Shown: positions 34,335 to 42,468 of the stretch, piece after piece | Position numbering within the stretch: position 1 is the first letter of the stretch | Layout of the letters: each line of letters begins with the position of its first letter | Assembly: GCF_001429285.1 (NCBI RefSeq) | Contig: NZ_LMJJ01000040.1 | Coordinates: 168,281-232,280, forward strand | Length of the DNA stretch: 64,000 nucleotides | Origin: Ensifer sp. Root278 | GTDB taxonomy: Bacteria > Pseudomonadota > Alphaproteobacteria > Rhizobiales > Rhizobiaceae | Direction: 5' to 3' | Program-made: the position numbers and the translations under genes | Notes under the pieces: model-generated | Seen by the model: only the letters and a program-made list of their open reading frames with translations | Told to the model about the DNA's origin: nothing | Databases searched by the model: none

Positions 34335-36778
34335 CCAAGCCCATTCCCTCGAAAGCCCGTGCGGTCATCATCGGCGGCGGCGTTTCCGGCTGTTCCGTCG
34401 CCTATCATCTCGCCAAGCTCGGCTGGACCGACGTGGTGCTGCTCGAGCGCAAGCAGCTGACCTCGGGCACGACCTGGCATGCGGCCGGCCTTATCGGCCA
34501 GCTGCGCGCGTCGCAAAACATGACGCGGCTGGCGAAATATTCCGCCGATCTTTACGTCAAGCTCGAGGCCGAGACCGGCATTTCCACCGGCATGCGCCAG
34601 AACGGCTCGATCACGGTGGCGCTGACGGAGGAACGCAAGGAGGAAATCTATCGCCAGGCGTCATTGGCGCGCGCCTTCAATGTCGACGTGCGCGAGATCA
34701 CGCCTGATGAAGTGAAGGCGATGTATCCGCACCTCAACACTTCGGACGTGAAGGCGGCGGTGCATCTGCCGCTCGATGGCCAATGCGATCCGGCCAACAT
34801 CGCCATGGCGCTGGCCAAGGGGGCGCGGCAGAACGGCGCGACGATCATCGAGGGCGTCAAGGTGACGGCCGTGCTGAAGAAGGACGGCCGGGTCACCGGC
34901 GTCACTTGCGAGCAGAACGGCGAGACCTACACAATCGAGACGGATCATGTCGTCAACTGCGCCGGCATGTGGGGCCGGGAGTTCGCGCGGCAATCCGGCG
35001 TCACCGTGCCGCTGCACGCCTGCGAGCATTTCTACATCGTCACCGAGGCGATCCCGGAGCTCAAGCGCCTGCCAGTGCTGCGCGTGCCGGACGAGTGCAC
35101 CTATTACAAGGAGGATGCCGGCAAGATGCTGATCGGCGCCTTCGAGCTCAAGGCCAAGCCCTGGGGCATGGACGGCATCCGCGAGGATTTCTGCTTCGAC
35201 CAGCTGCCTGACGATTTCGACCACTTCGCGCCGATCCTGGAGATGGCGGTCAACCGCATGCCGATGCTGGAAACGGCGGGCATCCACACCTTCTTCAACG
35301 GCCCCGAAAGCTTCACGCCCGACGACCGCTACTATCTCGGCGAAGCGCCCGAAGTGAAGGGCTATTGGGTGGCAGCCGGCTACAATTCGATCGGCATCGT
35401 CTCCTCCGGCGGCGCCGGCATGGCGCTCGCCCAATGGATGAACGACGGCGAGCCGCCCTTCGATCTCTGGGAAGTGGATATCCGCCGGGCGCAGCCGTTC
35501 CAGAAGAACCGCGCCTATCTCAAGGATCGCGTCTCGGAGACGCTCGGCCTGCTCTATGCCGATCACTTCCCCTATCGCCAGATGGCGACGGCGCGCGGCG
35601 TGCGGCGTTCGCCGCTGCACGAACACCTGAAAGCGCGCGGCGCCGTGTTCGGCGAAGTCGCGGGATGGGAGCGCGCCAATTGGTTTGCAAATGACGGTCA
35701 GGAGCGCGAATACCGCTATTCCTGGAAGCGGCAGAATTGGTTCGAGAACCAGAAGGCCGAGCATCTCGCCGTGCGCAACGGCGTCGGCCTGTTCGACATG
35801 ACCTCGTTCGGCAAGATCCGGGTGGAGGGGCGCGATGCGCTTTCCTTCCTGCAGCGGCTCTGCGCCAACGAGATGAACGTCGAGCCCGGCCGCATCGTTT
35901 ACACCCAGATGCTGAACGCCCGCGGCGGCATCGAAAGCGATCTGACGGTGACGCGTCTTTCGGAAACCGCCTTCCTGCTGGTCGTGCCGGGCGCCACGCT
36001 GCAGCGCGACCTTGCCTGGCTGCGCAAACATCTCGCCGATGAATTTGTCGTCATCACCGATGTCGGCGCCGGCGAAAGCGTGCTCTGCGTCATGGGGCCG
36101 AAGGCGCGCGAGCTGATGCAGAGGGTGAGCCCCAACGATTTTTCGAATGCCGCCCATCCCTTCGGCACGGCACGCGAGATCGAGGTCGGCATGGGCCTCG
36201 CCCGTGCGCACCGCGTTACCTATGTCGGCGAGCTCGGCTGGGAGCTCTATGTCTCGACCGACCAGACGGCGCACGTGTTTGAGGCGCTGGAGGAGGCGGG
36301 GCAGGATCTGGGGCTCAAGCTCTGCGGCATCCATACGCTCGACAGCTGCCGGATTGAGAAGGCGTTCCGCCATTTCGGCCACGACATCACCGACGAGGAC
36401 CATGTGCTCGAAGCCGGTCTCGGCTTTGCGGTCAAAGCCGACAAGGGCGAATTCATCGGTCGGGAAGCGGTGCTTGCCAAGCACAATCGCGGTCTTTCAC
36501 GCCGACTGGTGCAGTTCCGTCTCGCCGATCCGGAGCCGCTGCTCTTCCACAACGAGGCGATCGTTCGCGATGGCAAGATCGTCGGAACGATCACATCAGG
36601 CAATTACGGCCACCACCTCGGCGGCGCCATCGGCCTCGGCTACGTGCCCTCGGAAGGCGAGAGCGCAGACGACGTGCTCGGCTCGCGCTTCGAGATCGAG
36701 ATCGCCGGGACGCGGGTCGCGGCCGAGGCGTCGCTGAAGCCGATGTACGACCCGCGGGCGGAGCGGGTGCGGATGTAG
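34331..36778 (+). CDS. FAD-GcvT oxidoreductase, dimethylglycine/sarcosine dehydrogenase type (2)
   Basis: This 815-residue enzyme has the same layout as its neighbour: AVIIGGGVSGCSVAYHLAKLG, SGTTWHAAGLIGQLRASQN with His50 at the covalent-FAD position, then the linker and a GcvT domain (ARGGIESDLTVTRL, YVGELGWELYVSTDQ, GIHTLDSCRIEKAFRHFGHD). The two are related but not recent copies. The second keeps the LIGQLRASQNMTRLA active-site region closer to true dimethylglycine dehydrogenase. Start and stop overlap (ATGA) shows coupling. Confidence 0.9.
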   Translation: MTKPIPSKARAVIIGGGVSGCSVAYHLAKLGWTDVVLLERKQLTSGTTWHAAGLIGQLRASQNMTRLAKYSADLYVKLEAETGISTGMRQNGSITVALTEERKEEIYRQASLARAFNVDVREITPDEVKAMYPHLNTSDVKAAVHLPLDGQCDPANIAMALAKGARQNGATIIEGVKVTAVLKKDGRVTGVTCEQNGETYTIETDHVVNCAGMWGREFARQSGVTVPLHACEHFYIVTEAIPELKRLPVLRVPDECTYYKEDAGKMLIGAFELKAKPWGMDGIREDFCFDQLPDDFDHFAPILEMAVNRMPMLETAGIHTFFNGPESFTPDDRYYLGEAPEVKGYWVAAGYNSIGIVSSGGAGMALAQWMNDGEPPFDLWEVDIRRAQPFQKNRAYLKDRVSETLGLLYADHFPYRQMATARGVRRSPLHEHLKARGAVFGEVAGWERANWFANDGQEREYRYSWKRQNWFENQKAEHLAVRNGVGLFDMTSFGKIRVEGRDALSFLQRLCANEMNVEPGRIVYTQMLNARGGIESDLTVTRLSETAFLLVVPGATLQRDLAWLRKHLADEFVVITDVGAGESVLCVMGPKARELMQRVSPNDFSNAAHPFGTAREIEVGMGLARAHRVTYVGELGWELYVSTDQTAHVFEALEEAGQDLGLKLCGIHTLDSCRIEKAFRHFGHDITDEDHVLEAGLGFAVKADKGEFIGREAVLAKHNRGLSRRLVQFRLADPEPLLFHNEAIVRDGKIVGTITSGNYGHHLGGAIGLGYVPSEGESADDVLGSRFEIEIAGTRVAAEASLKPMYDPRAERVRM

Positions 36779-36823
36779 GTGAGGCGTTTGGGCGTCGGGC
36801 ATCGTGTTCGGTGCTTGAGGACT

Positions 36824-36873
36824 GCCCCTCATCCGCCTGCCGGCACCTTCTCCCGTTCTGACGGGGAGAAGGG
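36824..36873 (+). repeat. RIME-like palindromic repeat
   Basis: GCCCCTCATCCGCCTGCCGG, then CACCTTCTCCCGTTCTGACGGGGAGAAGG; the CTTCTCCC/GGGGAGAAG arms form a hairpin. The same element is inverted at 37007-37057 and repeated at 38843-38893 and 49388-49466. Confidence 0.8.
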
Positions 36874-37006
36874 ACGCGTGGCGCCGGACTCGTTCCCTCT
36901 CTCCGCAGGCGGGGAAAGGGGCAGGGGACGGACGAGGCGGGCGCAGAAGACAGATAATCCTCTTCCTCATGAACGGTGAGGAGGGGAACGAGCGGGATCA
37001 GCATGT

Positions 37007-37057
37007 CCCTTCTCCCTGTCAAAACGGGGAGAAGGTGCCGGCAGGCGGATGAGGGGC
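37007..37057 (-). repeat. RIME-like palindromic repeat, inverted copy
   Basis: This is the reverse orientation of the copy at 36824-36873, with arms CCTTCTCCC and GGGGAGAAGG, ending GGCGGATGAGGGGC. Confidence 0.8.
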
Positions 37058-37109
37058 TTTAATCTCACCGCGCGAATGAGGGGGCAAGCTGCCCCATTGG
37101 GAGATGATG

Positions 37110-38654
37110 ATGGCTGACGATTGTGCAGTTGCGGCTTCGAGACGGTCCGGCGGGCGGGCGGCGCGGGTGGCGCTGCGTTCGGCGCCGCTGGCCGAAAACA
37201 TCCGGCCGGTGCGGCCCGGCCTTTCCGGCGGGCAATACAAGCCGCTGACCGATGCCGGCGTGAAGCGCATCCATGAGGCGGCGCTCGATGCGCTCGAACA
37301 GATCGGGCTCGCCAACGCGCCGAAATCGGGCATCGAGATCATGACCGCCGCAGGCGCCATTCTCGGCGACGATGGGCGCATCCGCTTCCCGCGTGCCCTG
37401 GTCGAGGACATGCTGGCGATCGCCGCGCGCGACATCACGCTTCATGCCCGCGATCCGAAGCAGGATCTCGAACTCAGCGGCACCCGCGTCTATTACGGCA
37501 CGGCCGGTGCTGCGGTGCATATCGTCGACGTCGAGAAACGCGAATATCGCGAGTCCACCGCCAAGGACCTATTGAACGCCGCACAGCTCGTCCATCACCT
37601 CGACAACGTGCACTTCTTCCAGCGCGCCATGGTCTGTCGCGATGTAGCCGACAACTTCCTGATGGACGTCAACACGCTCTATGCCTGCTGCGCCGGCACT
37701 ACCAAGCACGTAGGCACCAGCTTTTCCGATCCTTCGCATGTCGATGGTTGCTTCGATCTCATCCACATGATCGCCGGCGGCGAGGACAAGTGGCGGGCGC
37801 GGCCCTTCGTTTCCAACTCGAACTGCTTCGTCGTGCCGCCGATGAAGTTTGCCGAGGAAAGCTGCATCACCATGGAAAAGTGCATCCGCGCCGGGATGCC
37901 GATCCTCTTACTTTCGGCCGGCCAGGCGGGTGCGACCGCACCGGCGCCGCTGGCAACCGCGATTGTCCAGGCGGTCGCCGAATGCCTGGCGGGCGTCGTC
38001 TATGTCAACGCCATGTCGCCCGGCCATCCCGCAGTCTTCGGCACCTGGCCGTTCGTCTCGGATCTACGCACCGGGGCGATGTCCGGCGGCTCCGGCGAGC
38101 AGGCGCTGCTGACGGCCGGCTGCGCGCAGATGCACCAGTTCTACCGCCTGCCCGGTGGGGCCGCTGCCGGCATTGCCGACGCCAAGCTACCGGATATGCA
38201 GGCCGGCTGGGAGCAGGCGATCTCCAATGTCATGGCCGGGCTTTCCGGCCTCAACATGGTCTATGAGGCCGTCGGCATGCATGCCTCGCTGCTCGGCTTC
38301 TGCCTGGAGTCGCTGGTGCTCGGCGACGATCTGCTCGGCCAGGTGCAGCGCTGCATCCGCGGCATCGACGTGACGGAGGATTCGGTCTCGCTCGAGACCA
38401 TGCGCTCGGTCTGCCTCGATGGCCCCGGTCACTATCTCGGCCATCCGCAGACGCTTGGGCTGATGCAGACGGAATACATCTATCCGGCGGTCGCCGATCG
38501 CACGAGCCCGAAGGAATGGGTCGAGATCGGCCGCCCCGATCTGGTGGCGCGGGCGATCGAGAGGAAAAACCGCATTCTGGCCGAAGCAGCCCCTTCGGTG
38601 ATCGCGCCGGATATCGATCGGGCGATCAGGGAGAGGTTCCAGATCTTCTGCTGA
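37110..38654 (+). CDS. MttB-family (trimethylamine/betaine) methyltransferase
   Basis: This 514-residue protein belongs to COG5598/MttB. Typical blocks are GLSGGQYKPLTDAGVKRIHEAALDALEQIG, RVYYGTAGAAVHIVD, and MSGGSGEQALLTAGCAQM. There is no in-frame amber codon, so it is a non-pyrrolysine member. Such proteins include the glycine betaine:corrinoid methyltransferase MtgB. No corrinoid-protein gene lies nearby. The start at 37110 is chosen for its spacing from GGGAG; ATGs at 37104 and 37107 are alternatives. Context suggests betaine or related amine use. Confidence 0.88.
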   Translation: MADDCAVAASRRSGGRAARVALRSAPLAENIRPVRPGLSGGQYKPLTDAGVKRIHEAALDALEQIGLANAPKSGIEIMTAAGAILGDDGRIRFPRALVEDMLAIAARDITLHARDPKQDLELSGTRVYYGTAGAAVHIVDVEKREYRESTAKDLLNAAQLVHHLDNVHFFQRAMVCRDVADNFLMDVNTLYACCAGTTKHVGTSFSDPSHVDGCFDLIHMIAGGEDKWRARPFVSNSNCFVVPPMKFAEESCITMEKCIRAGMPILLLSAGQAGATAPAPLATAIVQAVAECLAGVVYVNAMSPGHPAVFGTWPFVSDLRTGAMSGGSGEQALLTAGCAQMHQFYRLPGGAAAGIADAKLPDMQAGWEQAISNVMAGLSGLNMVYEAVGMHASLLGFCLESLVLGDDLLGQVQRCIRGIDVTEDSVSLETMRSVCLDGPGHYLGHPQTLGLMQTEYIYPAVADRTSPKEWVEIGRPDLVARAIERKNRILAEAAPSVIAPDIDRAIRERFQIFC

Positions 38655-38842
38655 GTTTAGCTCTCCGCCCCGGTCGCGGGGCGGGGGCAGCGGGGGCCAG
38701 GTCTGGCCGATCCGTCATCTACAGATTGCAAGGACTACGTCGAGCTGAGGTGTCGCCGAAGTTCGCGAGCGATGGCGTTTGCATTGGGGACGGAGGCGTA
38801 GGTGCTTGAAGCTGCCCCTCGTTCGCGTGGTGGGGGAAGGCG

Positions 38843-38893
38843 CCCCTCATCCGGCCTGCCGGCCACCTTCTCCCCGTTCTGACGGGGAGAAGG
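38843..38893 (+). repeat. RIME-like palindromic repeat
   Basis: CCCCTCATCCGGCCTGCCGG, then CCACCTTCTCCCCGTTCTGACGGGGAGAAGG. A longer version than the copy at 36824, with an uninterrupted CTTCTCCCCGT/ACGGGGAGAAG stem. Confidence 0.8.
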
Positions 38894-39049
38894 AGACGCC
38901 TGGCCAGCCCCAAGCCTCAGGCGGCGAGGCGAGAGGAGGCGGCGCCTTTCGACGTCGCGCTCCAAGAGAGCAGACGAGGGAAGGGAAACGCGCCGCGATG
39001 CTGGCGCGGACCTGGGCGGGGCGGATGTCCTGGCGCAAACGGCTACTTT

Positions 39050-39091
39050 CCCCTCTCCCCGCGCGCGGGGAGAGGGTCAGGGTGAGGGGCG
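39050..39091. repeat. CCCTCTCCCCGC palindromic repeat
   Basis: CCCCTCTCCCCGCGCGCGGG, then GAGAGGGTCAGGGTGAGGGGC. The same element is at 49521-49562. A perfect hairpin is formed by CCCTCTCCCCGC and GCGGGGAGAGGG. Confidence 0.8.
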
Positions 39092-39193
39092 GATCTCGCA
39101 CCAACGGCAGAGGGCGCGCCATCCGGTGCCCGATGAAATTTACACGCGCGCCGGAACGCGGTCCTTCCGGTCCAATTGTTGGAGTTCAACCCC

Positions 39194-40426
39194 ATGCTCG
39201 TTTCGGAGCTCAAGACTACGACTGTCACCGGCGACCGCATCGACCAGTTGATTGCCGCCCATCGTCCCGGCCATGGGTTGGCGCGCGCCTTCTATCTCGA
39301 CCCGGAGATTTATGAACGCGATCTTGAGCGCCTCTTCCGCCGCCATTGGCACTGCGTGGCGCACGAGAGCGCGATCCCGAACGTCAATGACTTCGAGGTG
39401 TTCCGCATGGCCTCCGAGCAGGTGATCGTCACCCGCACGGCCAGTGGCGAGATCCACGCGATGCTCAATGTCTGCCGCCATCGCGGCGCCGAGGTCTGCG
39501 CCAAGAAGAAGGGCAATGCCCGCGCCTTCGTCTGCCCTTACCATGCCTGGACCTATGGCAATGACGGCGCGCTGAAGGCGGCGCGGTTGATGCCGAAGGA
39601 TTTCCGGCGCGAAGACCATGGGCTGAAGAAGCTCCATGTGCGTGTCATCGAAGGGCTGATCTTCATCTCATTCGCCGACCAGCCGCTCGATTTCAGCGAT
39701 GTCGAGCATCTCCTGCACGCGACCTGCGGGCAATATGGCTGGGGGTCGGCCAAGATCGCCCATCGCCAGACCTATCCGGTCGATGCCAACTGGAAGCTCG
39801 CGGTCGAGAACTATGTCGAGTGCTATCACTGCGGTCCGGCGCATCCGGAATATTCCGAAACGCATGCGCTGGAACAGCCGCTGCACATGATCGAGGAACT
39901 GAACGCCCGGATGGAGGCGCGCACCTGCGAACTCGGCATCGAGGTCGGCTCCGGCAACCATTGGCAGACATCTGTCACGGGGAAGGAGGCGGTGCACGCC
40001 TTCCGCTATCCGCTCTATGACGGCGCCAAGACCGGCAGCAAGGACGGCCAGGCGCTGAGCCGGCTCATGGGGCGTTTCAGCGATTTCGACGGCGGCGTCA
40101 CCTCGATCCACTTGGGCGGCACCACTTTCCTCGTCTGCTATCCCGATCATGGCATGATCTACCGTTTCATCCCGAAGACGGCGGAGACGTCGGAGATGGA
40201 GCTGATCTGGCTGGTCGACGGCAAGGCCGAGGAAGGGTGCGACTACGATCTCGACAGGTTGACCTGGCTGTGGAAGGTGACGACCGAGGAGGACAAGGCG
40301 ATCATCGAGCACACGTCGCGCGGCGTGCGCTCGCACTATTTCGTGCCGGGTCCGATCGCGCCGATGGAGCATAACGAGCTTCGTTACATCAACTGGTATC
40401 TCGACGAGATCAGCCGACCGGTCTGA
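39194..40426 (+). CDS. Rieske ring-hydroxylating-type oxygenase alpha subunit (betaine demethylase-like)
   Basis: This 410-residue protein has a Rieske centre C94-x-H96-x17-C114-x2-H117 (CRHRG..CPYH) and a mononuclear iron motif with Glu209, His212 and His217 (YVECYHCGPAHPEY). Members with Glu at the bridging position and this size include glycine betaine monooxygenase GbcA and stachydrine demethylase Stc2. It probably removes a methyl as formaldehyde from a quaternary amine. Its reductase is not in the window. GGAG lies upstream of 39194. Confidence 0.88.
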   Translation: MLVSELKTTTVTGDRIDQLIAAHRPGHGLARAFYLDPEIYERDLERLFRRHWHCVAHESAIPNVNDFEVFRMASEQVIVTRTASGEIHAMLNVCRHRGAEVCAKKKGNARAFVCPYHAWTYGNDGALKAARLMPKDFRREDHGLKKLHVRVIEGLIFISFADQPLDFSDVEHLLHATCGQYGWGSAKIAHRQTYPVDANWKLAVENYVECYHCGPAHPEYSETHALEQPLHMIEELNARMEARTCELGIEVGSGNHWQTSVTGKEAVHAFRYPLYDGAKTGSKDGQALSRLMGRFSDFDGGVTSIHLGGTTFLVCYPDHGMIYRFIPKTAETSEMELIWLVDGKAEEGCDYDLDRLTWLWKVTTEEDKAIIEHTSRGVRSHYFVPGPIAPMEHNELRYINWYLDEISRPV

Positions 40427-40468
40427 TCCATCTCATCAACCGAGTGGGATCGGCCGAGGCCGTCCCAC

Positions 40469-40912
40469 CTAATCTCTGCGATCGAAATGGGTCCGGAGCG
40501 CCACATGCGTCTGCACAGTGGCGATACCCGGGATCAGGGAAATCTGCCGGCGGATCGTGTCGAGGTCGCCGTTCGTAGCGCATTCGACGAGCACCATCAG
40601 ATCGGTGGAGCCGGCGAGCGACCAGCATGTGACGACCGGCGACATGGCGGAAAGGTGCGGCACGATGTGGTCGCAATTCTTGCTGGACTGGAACGTGATG
40701 GCGACCAAGGCCCTGACCGTCGGGTTCTTGTCCTCGACGCCGAGACGGATGGTGTAGCCGGCGACGACGCCCTTGGCTTCGAGGCGCCGCAGACGCTCGT
40801 GCACGCCGCTGCGCGAGAGGCCGGCATGTCGGGCGAGCGCCACCAGGCTCTGGCGTGAATCCTGGCGAAGCGCTGCCAGCAGCAGCCGATCCTTGTCGTC
40901 GAGTTCCGTCAA
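40469..40912 (-). CDS. Lrp/AsnC-family regulator with TTG start
   Basis: This 147-residue regulator has an AsnC helix-turn-helix (DDKDRLLLAALRQDSRQSLVALARHAGLSRSGVHERLRRLEAKGVV) and a RAM domain (SLAGSTDLMVLVECATNGDLDTIRRQI). AGGAGA six bases before a TTG at 40912 sets the start. ATG codons further upstream would add a tail with no support. It is divergent from the isochorismatase-like gene, with GTCC-type inverted repeats in between. Confidence 0.9.
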   Translation of the reverse strand: MTELDDKDRLLLAALRQDSRQSLVALARHAGLSRSGVHERLRRLEAKGVVAGYTIRLGVEDKNPTVRALVAITFQSSKNCDHIVPHLSAMSPVVTCWSLAGSTDLMVLVECATNGDLDTIRRQISLIPGIATVQTHVALRTHFDRRD

Positions 40913-40936
40913 ATTGTATCTCCTTTTGCGCGAAGT

Positions 40937-40952
40937 CCGGACGTTTGTCCGG
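40937..40952. promoter_or_regulatory. Candidate Lrp-type operator
   Basis: CCGGAC-GTTT-GTCCGG is a perfect 6-bp-arm inverted repeat just upstream of the Lrp gene. A similar GTCC...GGAC pair is found at 40967-40983, in the same intergenic gap. Together they look like regulator sites. Confidence 0.5.
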
Positions 40953-41026
40953 TTTGGCGCCATATTGTCCAGTGAAACCGGACGATAGGACAGATAGCTT
41001 CCTTCTCGCAACGAAGGAGCTTTGCC

Positions 41027-41609
41027 ATGAAAATACCAGTCGTGCCCGACAACCGTGCTGCTGCCGATCGACATGCAGCAGGCTTTCGACAGCGCCCCCT
41101 GGCCGCGCCGATGGAATGCCGATATCGACCGGAACGGTCTCACTCTGCTTGCCGCCTGGCGCGCGGCCGGCCGGCCGGTGATCCATGTCCGCCATGACAG
41201 CGTCATGCCGGGCTCGACGCTTGGAGCCGGTGCACCCGGCAATGCCTTCCGGCCCGGCTTCGAGCCGCAGGCCGGCGAACCACTCGTCACCAAGAGCGTC
41301 AACGCGGCCTTCATCGGTACCGATCTCGACCTCAGGCTTCGGCGTCTCGGCGTCGATACAGTCGTTACCTTCGGCATCTCGACCGACATGTGTGTCTCCA
41401 CCTCGGTGCGCGTTGGCGCCAATCTCGGCTACCGCATGATCCTCGTCGAGGATGCGTGCGATTGCTTCGACCAGCCGGATGGAGATGGAACGGTAATCGC
41501 GGCCCGGGATGTCCACCGGGCCCATGTCGCGACCTTGCGCGCCGAGTTCGCCGAGGTGACGACGACGGTTGCCTTCGTCGAAGCCCTACGCCGTCCGGAC
41601 GCCGCCTAG
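41027..41609 (+). pseudogene. Isochorismatase-family hydrolase with N-terminal frameshift
   Basis: The protein core (PIDMQQAFDSAPW with catalytic Asp, VTKSVNAAF with Lys, GISTDMCVSTSVRVGANLGY with Cys) is a cysteine-hydrolase of the isochorismatase/RutB type. It is read from 41055 for 184 codons. The natural start, ATG 41027 with GAAGGAG seven bases before it, reads MKIPVVPDN and then is out of frame with the core. A two-base loss near 41051-41054 would explain this. Without it, translation could start only at the GTG 41055, which lacks a ribosome site. Confidence 0.75.
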
Positions 41610-41655
41610 AGTGTCCCACTCTCCTGTCGAATCGCTGAGCGCGCGCTGTTCACAA

Positions 41656-41698
41656 GCGATTCCTGATAAACTTTGAAGCGGGTTTCCGCCGGAATTGT
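41656..41698. repeat. 44-bp rhizobial palindromic repeat, diverged copy 4
   Basis: GCGATTCCTG, then CTTTGAAGCGGGTTTCCGCC and GGAATTGT. It is aligned with copy 2 at most positions and in the same orientation. Confidence 0.65.
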
Positions 41699-41726
41699 GT
41701 CGCATTCCGGGCATTGCACCCGCTGT

Positions 41727-42251
41727 TCACCGGTTTGTGCCGCGGACCTCGACGATGTCGGCCGTCCATTTCGGCGCCGTCAGGCTCTGGCCTTCGCGGT
41801 TCGGAAAGGTGAGGAAAGTCTCGAACGGCCGGCTCTGGCCGGCCGGCACCCGGGCGAGAATGAGGGCCGCGTCGTCGCCGATCGTCTGGCAGACGTCGTC
41901 CGGGCAATCTTCCAGCGTGACGGAGAGGCGGAAATATTCGAGCAGCGTCTGGCCCTTGTTCGTCACCGTGCCACGCAGGCGGAAGCTTCGTCCCGGTTGG
42001 CTTTGCTCGAAGGTCAGGCCATCAAGCGCAATGTCGGCGGCGGTCAGGCCCGCGGGCTGCGTCGTCTGGACCGGTTCAGGTGCTGCGGGCTTGCGACCGT
42101 CGCGATCGCTGAACCAGATGATGAAGGCGACGAGCAGGCCGACCGCTACGGCAACTGAGAGGATCGGTTCCGCCCATTGGCGAAAACGGCTGAAGCGCGT
42201 TGCCAGATACACAACGACAAGACCCAGCGGTAACGCAATCAACCAAAGCAT
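41727..42251 (-). CDS. Hypothetical membrane-anchored protein
   Basis: This 174-residue protein has two N-terminal membrane spans (WLIALPLGLVVVYLATRF and ILSVAVAVGLLVAFIIWF). The C-terminal domain is beta-rich, with FRLRGTVTNKGQTLLEYFRLSVTLEDCPDDVCQTIGDDAAL, resembling a FxLyD/CARDB-like Ig fold that would face the periplasm. Two cysteines, CPDDVC, may pair. GAGGAGG fixes the start at 42251. No function is assigned. Confidence 0.75.
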   Translation of the reverse strand: MLWLIALPLGLVVVYLATRFSRFRQWAEPILSVAVAVGLLVAFIIWFSDRDGRKPAAPEPVQTTQPAGLTAADIALDGLTFEQSQPGRSFRLRGTVTNKGQTLLEYFRLSVTLEDCPDDVCQTIGDDAALILARVPAGQSRPFETFLTFPNREGQSLTAPKWTADIVEVRGTNR

Positions 42252-42468
42252 CCGGATCCTCCTCACCGCATCATTCCTTGAATCGGATTCGATGCAAGAG
42301 GGAAACCATGCAGCCGATCAAAGCTTTAGACGGTCCTTGCCCTCAAGAGGCAAGGCCGTGACCGCACTTATATAGGGTGCTCGGCGGCTGACAACACGCG
42401 ACCATAAGCAGCAGCCGATGGTTCTCGGCCAAGGACGGACTCTATTGCTGGTGAGGACAAAGCGGATG

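Larger units (their letters stand above)
36779..37109. other. Repeat-filled gap before the MttB gene
   Basis: These 330 bases hold no gene. They are made mostly of CCCCTCATCCGCCTGCCGGC-type palindromic elements at 36824-36873 and, inverted, at 37007-37057, with a related core between them. Confidence 0.7.
38655..39193. other. Repeat-filled gap before the Rieske gene
   Basis: About 540 bases have no supportable gene. RIME-like repeats lie at 38843-38893 and 39050-39091. The promoter of the Rieske gene must be in the last 100 bases. Confidence 0.6.

Noticed and set aside
34661-36484. 607-codon - strand frame inside the second FAD-GcvT gene
   Set aside because: Antisense shadow of a real gene with repetitive Leu/Arg/Asp content; no start signal.
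36779-39193. CRISPR-like array from the repeated CTTCTCCC motifs
   Set aside because: The copies are palindromic, irregularly spaced, in both orientations, and occur elsewhere singly. They are RIME-like repeats.
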